Source of the DNA: Pegea sp. RAD2-039
Lineage: Eukaryota > Chordata > Thaliacea > Salpida > Salpidae
Reading direction: 5' to 3'
Length of the DNA stretch: 64,000 bases
Assembly (NCBI GenBank): GCA_034620365.1
Contig: JAQGEQ010000263.1
Span: 1,178,001 to 1,242,000 of the forward strand
Part shown: positions 14,001-23,001 of the stretch, in pieces
Layout: each line of letters begins with the position of its first letter
Position numbering within the stretch: the stretch's first letter is position 1
Position numbers and translations under genes: made by a program
The notes under the pieces: generated by a model
Database searches by the model: none
Told to the model about the DNA's origin: nothing
The model's input: the letters and a program-made list of their open reading frames with translations, nothing else

Positions 14001-14835
14001 ACGCGAAATGGAGTTTCTAGCAAAGCATACAAAAAGTGATTTTGTAGTTAACTTTCATGGAGCATTACATTTTGAAGATAGAATAGGGTTTCTTATGGAT
14101 TATTATCCGGCTGGAACGCTTAAAAAAATAATTTATTCTAAAAAAATGTATCCTTCACTGATATATAAAGTTTTCAAACGTTTAGCAGAAGGGATTCAAT
14201 ATCTTCACAAGTTGGATGGTCGGAAACGAATCACTCATAATGACATAAAGCCAGATAATATTCTTCTCTCAAACAAATTCGAGCCACTTCTTTGTGATTT
14301 TGGAGGTTCGACTCATGCCACAAAAACCAGCATTAGATCAAGTGGTGACCATCCAAAAGACGGAGCTTTGGACACAAGTTTTTATCGAGGGCCAGAATTT
14401 CCTGCAATGAAAGACTACCTTCGCTCAACTACACATGATGTATATTGCTTTGGTGTTAGTCTTTTTGAAGCTATATCAAAAGGATTTGATTCAAAACTCA
14501 CAGACCAAAAACGCTTTTGTGAATTGTACAAATTCCACCAAAGAAAACTATTTCAAAATTATCGTAGACATCTTAAAGATCTAGAAGATGAAAAACAATA
14601 TGAAGAAGCAGATTTACTCTATGATTTTGAAAAGTTTGTTCATGACTTATGTCAAAAAGATCCCGAAAAAAGACCAAAGATACAAGAAGTGTTTGAAAAA
14701 ATAGAAAAAATACCCACTGGTTGTATTGAAAGTAATCAGTGTGAAAATGAACTAAAGAAAGATTTTCGTCGTTTTAAATATGATGAAAGTTGGGTTCCGT
14801 TAAATGATATTTGGCAAGAAATTCGAAAGCTATAA
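11031..14835 (+). CDS. dsRNA-binding protein kinase with two dsRBDs (PKR-like architecture)
   Basis: Four exons join in frame: 11031-11163, 12914-13113, 13467-13876 and 13995-14835 (527 residues). The ATG is preceded by an in-frame TAA at 11022-11024. dsRBD1 (about residues 1-73) starts YQELERLCQRKRWELT, continues as FTCSIEVQ and ends in a basic TKKASKKSQAEKDA helix. dsRBD2 (about 85-155) has EFHAKASIEVEGKKFES and NKAAAKKSAEANI. The kinase domain (about 205-480) shows GKGSYGHV, the AVKI lysine, a helix-C glutamate in FKREMEFL, HNDIKPDNILL, CDFGG and YRGPEF. The catalytic lysine, aspartates and asparagine are therefore present, but the usual HRD arginine is Asn. By family knowledge such a protein binds long dsRNA and phosphorylates a target on dimerisation. 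The length is close to PKR (about 550), but the kinase lacks clear eIF2alpha-kinase hallmarks such as the HRDLKPSN form of the catalytic loop. The substrate is unknown and the architecture may have arisen independently. Confidence 0.88.
11240..12680 (-). mobile_element. LINE copy 2, antisense in intron 1 of the dsRBD kinase gene
   Basis: Read on the minus strand, this holds the end of an apurinic endonuclease domain (HHNMIEFKL, about 12600-12570), a linker, and the RT N-terminal and palm regions. Visible motifs include NYRPVSLTSVICR, QYGFVKRRSSLTQ and IIYLDFAKAFDSVPR. The SGVPQGS and YADD regions continue to about 11250 with stops and frame changes. It is the same family as the copy at 5.9-7.86 kb and keeps the approximately 230 bp that copy lost, but lacks the 3' third and the tail. 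Frameshifts near 12180 and 11468 make it non-functional. The whole fragment lies in the 1.75-kb intron that splits dsRBD1. Confidence 0.88.
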
Positions 14836-14939
14836 AACCCTAAATCAAGGTATATATGAATTTAACAACCAATATCATCAATATTTCATCAGTATAATCT
14901 ATCAATATAATCATCAATATTTCGTAATGACATTAAAGT

Positions 14940-15850
14940 TTATATCAATGGCATTACACCACTAAACGGGAGTCTAATGCCTTTTGTCGATGATGCTGAG
15001 CTTTTTAGCACTAGATCTATTGCTTTTCAACTTTCTTTGAAATCCACAAACCTATGGTTTCAATCAAAAAAACTCAAGTCCCTTCCCCCCGAGAAATGTA
15101 TTCGCCTGTCAATAAACAAATCTCTAACCCAAGATCAATTGACTTTTATTTAGATAGCAATAAAGTTTTCCAAATGTCAGGTAATTAAAGACTTGGGAAT
15201 CTTCATCTCTTAAGACTCGAAAAGGACTCACCGCACAAATCATTTCTTTAGAATTTGTTCAATAACTCCATACCAAATTATCAAATTCTTTAAGAAAAGA
15301 AATGTTTGGAAATTGTTAAAACTTTTCACTACATAAATCCGTCCACGTTTGAGTTTACCTCTTCCGTATGGAGTCTTTAACTTGAAAAAGAAATGAAAAC
15401 TTTATTTCGTCCAAAGATCATTCACCAGAAAAGCTTTCCTTAAGTGTGACATATACATTCCTCATATAAAGACCGTTTTTACGCTCAATATTGTTTTTTT
15501 TTAGTATTGATGCCTTTTTTCTGACCTTGTACTACTTTAAAATTATTAATGGTTTTGCCTGTTTAACTTCTTAGAGTATTTTAAAGATCGCAATCTCCTC
15601 TAAGTCTTCGGAGGCTCTTCATTAAGAATTCGAATGCTAAACAACTTTAATAATACCCAGTGGAGTAACAGCTTTTTAATTAGGGTAACTAAGGTTTAAA
15701 ATTCCTTTCCTGATTCCATCATTACATAAAAATTAGTCACATATTTTAAGACTTTGCTAAGGAGATATTATTTTCCTCAACAAGTTATATATAAAACATC
15801 CAGTTTCCTAACTTTATTTTCCTATTTTGTTATATTAAATGGTTGTAACA
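14940..15850 (+). mobile_element. Decayed LINE reverse transcriptase fragment, second family
   Basis: Conceptual translation with several stops and frameshifts gives RT C-terminal features in order: PFVDDAELFS (degenerate YADD box), SLPPEKCIRLSINKS, then DLGIFIS. Further on come RPRLSLPLPYG and YKDRFYAQY, matching the usual post-palm RT segments. The wording differs from the other LINE copies, so it is probably a different lineage. It starts about 100 bp after the kinase stop codon. Confidence 0.65.
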
Positions 15851-16552
15851 TAGTTTAAATTTTTTATATGCCTCTAGAATTATCTTTCGCTCATGCTACT
15901 TGGTTTTTGTTTGCTGTAAGAGTTGTTTATTTTGTGATTTGCAATTACGCCTTAAATGAATAAATTACAATTTTTTAGCACAAAATGTACGTTAGTTTTT
16001 TTTTGTATTTAGAATTTTGGTATATACGCAAAAAAGTTCTTAGGTGTATTTACAACTATAGGTGATTAGTTTGCTTAATATTTAAAATTTATGCTTGATG
16101 TAAAAGAAAGTTTTATTTTTTCAAAAAATAGAAATTAAAAATCGACCGAATTGGCTTCTTATAGTTAACTTTGGGAAATCGGATACATATGTCGAATTTA
16201 AAGTGCAGCATCATTTCCCGAATTGCTTTAGTTTTGAAATCATTTTTAAAGTATAATTAAATTTCTTTGTGTAAAGAATTTATTTACTTGGTTCTATAGA
16301 ACATAAGTTGTGTGTACTTTGAACTATGTGAAACTGGTTGTTAAAACACCATTTTCTCTAAGTCATTATTGTTTTCAACTTAATATAAAGTTTAGTTACA
16401 GCATCATAAGGTTTTGAAACCATTGCCGTTCTGTAATTTTTGTTGTTATTTTTGTTTTATCTTGCCTGTTGTTTATTTGTGACCGCCTTATCTATACATT
16501 TTTCATCAAAATTTTAAAAAGAAAGTCTTAAAAGCTTTACTGCGTTTTAATA
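15851..16552. other. Intergenic region before the prolidase pair
   Basis: AT-rich, with no open frame or RNA gene seen. It should hold the promoter of the upstream prolidase gene, but I see no clear TATA box or initiator that I would call. Confidence 0.5.
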
Positions 16553-19500
16553 ATGGCAGACCACCCAGCGTAAGTTAAAATATTTGTTCAGACTAGTGTA
16601 CAAATAAATGACAAATGTTTTATTGGTATTATATTTAAGTATAATTTTAGAATACATATTTAAAATATTTTTTATGTGTAGTTTTTCTTTTGAATTTGAT
16701 TAAATAACTTAGATAAAGATTTTTCAGTTAACGTAATATTCTATAACAATAGTTTTGACTTAAAGTTTACATTATTAATATTCTGGTTTAGAATAATCTT
16801 ATTTGAAACATTAATTTAAAATAAATTTAATTTAATCAGTAGTTCAAAGTCTTTTTTTTTTAATGTTAAACATTTTTATCGGTCAATAAAAAAGAGTAAA
16901 AAAAAATAATGTCTACGATTATAATTTCATTTCTCAAACTTTAAAATTTTTGGTTTATTTTAAATTCTCCCGTTAAGCCAGCTATAGTTCCCTCTCTAAT
17001 AAATAAATAATAAATTCTTGTAGTGTTGAACAAATTTTTGATTTTAACTACAAAATACTATTTTTTAAAAATAAGGTTATTTGTTGTTGGTAGTTTTCCA
17101 TTTATTCATTATAACGAGATTGCTGCTGAAACTATACTTATATATAAAAAGATTAAAAATAGTTTGGTTTGAAACCACGTTTTTTTTATTTGGACTAACA
17201 AGTATAAAACTTAATGATTTAAAAATGTTAATTTTTTAATGCAATATTGATTTTAATAACTTAAACCTACTACAGAATTTGATGACTATCTATTTATATT
17301 ATAAATTTGGTTTCCAAACCGAAATATTATCAAATATTACGTATAACTTACCGCCATCAACCAGGACATTTTTATGATTAGTTATTTTGTTGTTTCAATA
17401 AAATACAAGTTTGTAGATTCTTATAGCAGCATATATTCACACTTCACAGCAATAGAATCAAATAAGTCTGACTACTTTAGCTTTTTATAGAAGAGTAACA
17501 AATGGTTTTTATAAAAGTTTGTGAAACAATATTTTTTAGAATAGTTTCATAAATTAGAATATCTTTTTATTCATAAGTAGTATCTATAAATATTTGGTAA
17601 CTGGCTTTTAGATAAGTCTCAGTTCTCTGTAGTTTTAATAAAGTTCATTCTAATAAATCGTTTTTCTGAAATAAGATCTCATATATTTTTAGAGGCTCAT
17701 ATTGCTTGGGCGACCAGACACTATGTGTTTCAATGAATATGTTCAAAAAAAATCGAACAAGATTTATTCAAAAGTTAAAGCTCAGTCCTCAGTTTGTGCC
17801 TAAAGCTTTTGTGGTTCTTAAAGGAGCTGTACAAACTTATATTCATTCTTCTAATACTGAAGAATTTTTTAGACAGGTAAATCTAATTTTTTTGTCTTTT
17901 AATGTTTTAGTGTAAACATCTTTACTTAAAAATAGTTCAGTAATTAAGTAAGGTATTCACAAAATCTTTAGTAATAGTTCAGTGTCGATATCATTTTTAC
18001 AAATATTACTTTTTTCAAATGTTATTTGAATAAACTTAACTTTCTTCTTTTACATCAAAACTTTAACCAAAATTTCAACACCAAAAATTATTATAAAGCT
18101 TTAAACAACTCATAAAAGTTTGATTAGTTGTAAGTAGATTTTTGTTGTAATTTAAAACTATTATGTTCTTAAAATAGTTCTAAAATGTTAGGATGATAAA
18201 CAAACGACTTCTAATAAGTCTCATTTTAAATACATCTGATCAATTTATCGATTTAACAGTTTTATCTATAAAAACTATTCTGCTGATAAAACTGATTTGA
18301 AAATAGTTGTCTAGGGGAAGTCTTTGTATAACAAACAGCTCATTCAAATTGTAGTGTGTACGCTTCCCAAAAATTATATTTGAATTAGCTGTTTACTTAA
18401 GCAAACTGTATTTACTGACTAAAAAGTGTTTTTCATTGCTTAGAAAAATTATTTTGTAATTTGTATATGAAAAAAAAAACATTTTAATAAAAATAATATC
18501 TCTAACCAAAAGTGAAAATATTTGTATTAATAGTTCAAATAAGTAACTTATCAGATATAACATATTGCCTTTTAGGAGTCCTATTTTCATTGGTGTTTTG
18601 GTGTATTAGAACCAGGGTTTTATGGGGCTATTCATACTGACAGCGGAAGATCAATTTTATTCATCCCAAGAAAATCAGGCCATCTGTGGCACGGAGAGCC
18701 GTATGAACCATCATATTATATAAAGAAATATTCAGTTGATGATTGTTGTTATATTGATGAGGTTAAATAATTTCATTAAATTGTTTTTTTTCTCATAATA
18801 TCAGTGTAATATTTATTCTGATTTTTATCTTTATATATTTTGTCATTATCTTTTATTGTTTTTACAGATGCAATACTATTTTCAGTCAAACAAAGCTTCA
18901 GTACTCTATATATTAGTTAGTTTTTGCAATTTGTTTATTTTTTAATTGATTTGTGATTAAATGAGTTTTTCTTTGTATAGCAAGGCAAAGATTATCAAAG
19001 TGGTAGGCCTGTTATTCAAGCAGATTTTGAAAACATAAATATGTAAGTTTTTTGTTGAGTCATTTAATCTTACTTAGAGTTTATGATAACAAGATATAAC
19101 TCAGAGTTTTTTAACTGTAACATATTTAATAAAACAATAATTGTTAATAAAGCTAAAAGTTTGGTTTATCAACATTTGATATTTGAAGATTTCAAGTAAA
19201 CTCGAATACTATTTTCCCTATTCTAACTGAATTACGAGTAATTAAGACAAAAGATGAATTAGAAGTAATTCGCTATGCATGCCAAGTTAGTAGCGAGGCA
19301 CATAAGGAAGTTATGAGAAGAATACGTCCTGGGTGGTTTGAATATCAAGCTGAAAGGTTTTTTTTTTAGATATTTTAGATTAACTTTGTTTGATTTATGA
19401 AAATAAGGAGATATTTTTCACAAAGTAAAATGTATTTTTTTTCAGCCTTTTCCAGCATCATGTGTATACATTTGGTGGTTGCAGATTTCTTGCGTATCCT

Positions 19501-21406
19501 TGTAAAGCTACTTCTGGTTCTAGTAGTTATATTTTGCAATATGGAAACGCAGAAGCATCAAACTTGAAAAGAATCGAAAGTGGAGATATTTGGTTTGAAT
19601 GAAATCAATTGATAGTTATCTAAACTCATAAAACTGACCTAATTTGTTGTCAAGTCTCACCAAACCGACCACAATCTTCGGTCCAACTTATATTTTTTTG
19701 GTAGTGTCTTTGACATGGGAGCTCAGTATTTCGGTTATTGTTGTGCGATGACCTCTTCCTTTCCAGTTAATGGAATATTTAGTGATGACCAAAAAAATAT
19801 TTATTCTGCTGTTTTGAAGGCTAGCAAAGCTGTTCAAAATGCTATGAAGCCAGGTTTGCATGATTTGTTATTTTGTATTTAGTCCTAACGTACTGTCCAC
19901 ATGTGGTTAAGCCGATTGACTTAATCCGTTAGGTTTAGATCCCATCTCAAGAAGACACAGAATACCGCGCTAAATAACGATCTTTGTCAAGCGCGAAAAG
20001 TTTACTCACTAAATATCAGTAAATATTACAACTAATTTGTGGTTGCTTTGCGAGAAGTTAAAACTATGGGACAATAAAATCCTGGGTCAATGTTCTTCAT
20101 CAGCCCTGGTAAGCAACTCACTTAGGACAGGGAAAGTTGCAAATAAAACCAGCAATTTGTCGACCTTAAGGTCACTGGGCCGCGCTACCGGACATAAGAT
20201 TTAAAGAGTGGAGGTAGTAGCACACGCTACTCGCCACTATAATCAAAGCGCATGCGCAGAAGGGATGTAGAGGTTTCGGATTTACATAAGAATAAAATTT
20301 AGTGAAAGATGACTAACTTTTTAAGATCAGTAATTGAAATCTGCGGTTAATAGCTTCACTAAACTGAGCTGTCAGCTGATTATTTCATGTTTGTATGTAA
20401 ATGTCGTTTCATTGAAGATATTTGAATAATCAAGGAACCTGTTTTGTTTTAAAGGTGTTAGCTGGATAGATATGCATCTGTTAGCAGAACGTATTATACT
20501 TCTTGAACTAATTAGATTAAGGATTTTATTGGGTGATGCAGATGAAATGATCAAACTTCAACTGGCTGCATATTTTATGCCTCATGGTATTGGACATTTT
20601 GTTGGGTTAGATTGTTATGATGTTGGTGGTTACATATCAGTAAGTTTCCATTAAATCTATTCAAAGTTGATTAAAATATATGAATTTGTTGAAATTATCT
20701 GCTTAAGAAATAATAATTTATAAAACTTCAAATTTTTACAATTAAAGATGAAATAGTTTTTGAATAATTTGTTGGTCTTTTTACTCTCACCACAAAATGA
20801 TTTATGAAAACATTTCATAAAACACAAACTAAACGCTTTCAGGAAAATTTAATTTTATTAAAATTGTTAATTCAGGGCTCACCTAGCAGAAGACCTGAAG
20901 AAGGTCTGAAAAGTCTTCTTACTTCACGAATTCTAGAAACAGGAATGGTGATAACCGTTGGCCCTGGAATTTATTTTAATATGATTGTGAGTAATATTTT
21001 ATACAACTTGATTTGCTTATAAAATATTTTTGTTTTTTTAGTTAATTGATCAGGCTTTACGTAATCCAAAGTTAACAAAATTTATAAATGAAAAAGAATT
21101 GAGACGCTACATATGGTTTGGTGGAGTAAGAAATCTTTGTTGTTTGAAATATTTAAATAAAAGATTACTCCTATCATCATCTTTATTATCTGATGATAAA
21201 TCTTTTATAATTGATTTTTCTAGATGAGAATTGAAGATTGTGTAGCAATCACTAGAGATGGTAATGAGTTATTAACTACTGTTCCTCGAGACGTTTCTGA
21301 AATTGAATGTCTAATGGGTGAAGGTATTCGATTACCACAAGCTACTGGTCTGCTAGCTAACCCACAGTCAAAAAAACGATTTGAAGAAGAGTTGCAATTT
21401 TTATGA
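16553..21406 (+). CDS. Prolidase paralogue with degraded active site (probable pseudoenzyme)
   Basis: Twelve exons join to 507 residues: 16553-16569, 17693-17876, 18576-18761, 18868-18915, 18981-19042, 19189-19356, 19446-19592, 19705-19853, 20455-20639, 20876-20986, 21042-21125 and 21224-21406. It aligns end to end with human PEPD, a metal-dependent Xaa-Pro dipeptidase of the M24 'pita-bread' family. Of the five metal ligands, Asp (residue 274), His (368) and Glu (451) remain. The equivalents of human Asp287 and Glu412 are Ala (285, YCCAMTSSF) and Gly (411, TVGPG). Substrate-site His255, His377 and Arg398 equivalents are Gln253, Tyr375 and Leu397. Loss of two metal ligands should abolish dipeptidase activity, yet the frame is open across all exons. 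PEPD is a homodimer, so it might pair with the active copy downstream. Intron 8 carries a SINE. Confidence 0.9.
19885..20290 (+). mobile_element. tRNA-derived SINE, copy B, in prolidase intron 8
   Basis: A box-A-like TGGTTAAGCCGA (about 19902) and a box-B-like GGTTTAGATCCC (about 19933) have the spacing of a tRNA promoter. The body shares CGCGCTAAATAACG, AAGCGCGAAAAGT and GTCGACCTTAAGGTCAC with copy A. AGCCCTGGTAAGCAACTCA is shared with the minus-strand copy at 51.1 kb. It is GC-richer than the surrounding intron. It is not a functional tRNA gene: I see no full cloverleaf. Confidence 0.65.
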
Positions 21407-21465
21407 TTTGTATTTTTGTGTTAAATGTTTAATGTGTTTGTTCTAAGTAAAAACAGCAAGCAAAA

Positions 21466-21480
21466 TTAATAATAAAATAA
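21466..21480 (+). promoter_or_regulatory. Probable polyadenylation signal of the upstream prolidase gene
   Basis: Overlapping AATAAT/AATAAA hexamers lie 60-75 bp after the stop codon, a suitable place for cleavage and polyadenylation. In such AT-rich DNA chance matches are common. Confidence 0.4.
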
Positions 21481-21659
21481 TATAAGAGAATATTTGTAAT
21501 CTTATAAAATAATCCAAAGAGTTCTTTCATCAACTGACTTCTAAACCATTTAAAAAATTAATTAGTTTCTCAATAACTTCAACCTATAAAATTTGGATTT
21601 CAACTGAGTTGTTCTTGATGTAGAAAGCCATCTTTAGTCAGCATTTTATTGAATTGTCA

Positions 21660-22250
21660 CAAATTTACTTATTACAATAAATGCGAAAGAGGGTGCCTGA
21701 AAAGAGCACCTCTCGCTAACACACATTCTCGCAAATAACATCTATTAAGTTAGAAATATAGAAAGTAAAAGATGTAACACATGGCATTTCGATATCACTC
21801 AAAGCATATAACAGTGAACAATTACATGGAATGTTAATAATATAAGAAAGAGAAAAAAAATCACAGTTTAGAAATGACAATGTTGTCAATATTATAACGG
21901 TTCAACTTCTGCTTGAACAACGCGAGTGATTCTGACATGACAATGTCTGATGGCATCTGGTTCCATGTACTAATTATGCAGTATGAGAAAAAACTCAATC
22001 TGATTAATGTACCAGGTGATATAGGCTTATTTAGATGTAATGTGTGTCGTCTGAGTTGGTATAACTTGAGAGAAGGACTAATAAAAAAGAAATCATCATA
22101 CTGAAGGTCAATTAAATTGTGGATAGTTTTAAAAATAAGAATTAAGTCGTATTTAATTTGTCGAATTTCAAAAGTATCTAAATTGAAGAAGCTGAGACGA
22201 TGTTTATGACTATCGTATTTAATATTAAGTTTCCTGCAAATAATCTAAAA
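21660..22250 (-). mobile_element. LINE 3'-end fragment between the two prolidase genes
   Basis: Read on the minus strand, this matches about 7190-7770 of LINE copy 1: the C-terminal RT region with GTTTCTTCAATTT-type wording, the TCTAAACTGTGATTTTTTT end, and the tail GTGTGTTA-GCGAGAGGTGCTC followed by an AATAAGTAAATTT end. It is 5'-truncated. It lies in the roughly 1.6-kb spacer between the paralogues, so it inserted after or around their duplication. Confidence 0.85.
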
Positions 22251-23001
22251 TAAATATACAAATTAACTGTATGTGTTAACACTTGACAATATTATCAGTT
22301 ACTTAACGTTATTGTAAAAAATATGATTTATACTTGACTTCCAGATCTTAGAGTTTTATGATCAAGAAATTAGAAAATAAAAATTTTATGTATAGTCTAG
22401 ATGAAATTTCTTTAAAAAAGTTTTTCTTTTTTAACCTCTTCCTTAAATAAGCTTTAAAATTAGATACTGTGAAGTGTTCTTCAACAATGAGTTTGTTGAA
22501 TCTCGAGCCTTTAATATATGTTTTATAATGATAACTGTCTGTAGAGTAAAGATATATGGTACTGTATGGTAATACTTTTACAATTATATCTTGTCAATGC
22601 TATAAGCAATTGATACTTATATCATCAAAATATATTTTTTCATGTTTATATGTTTTTATTTGCTTTATTAGATTGACTAGTATGGTTTATTTATATATTT
22701 TAATTCTGACCATATTAGTTAAGTTAGGGGATTTTTTGAAACATTTGATTGAATAGTTTGTTTTTAGTTAATTGATATTATTTACATTTAGTGAAATGAT
22801 CTTAATTCTTGTTTTACTAAATCTTTGATTGTATCTATATTTTACTTCACTTTTTTACACATGTTCATTCATATTATTCGTTTAAAAATACTTTTTTCTA
22901 TTAAACCAAAAGTTGATATTTTAAAAAGTTATTCAAAAATTTATTTTTTCAGAATTTTTTTGATTAAAATTATCAAAACCAGAAAATTGTTCTGAAGCAT
23001 T
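22251..23001. other. Spacer upstream of the active prolidase gene
   Basis: AT-rich, with no exon recognised. A run of open sequence at 22556-22756 encodes only low-complexity hydrophobic residues typical of AT-rich DNA and has no family resemblance, so I do not call it. Confidence 0.5.

Noticed and set aside
19900-19975. Functional tRNA gene
   Set aside because: Box A and box B are present, but I cannot fold a complete acceptor and anticodon arm, and the segment continues into a repeated body shared with other loci, so it is a SINE.
21913-22104. 63-codon plus-strand open frame between the prolidase genes
   Set aside because: It is the opposite strand of a LINE 3' fragment that matches copies elsewhere in the window.
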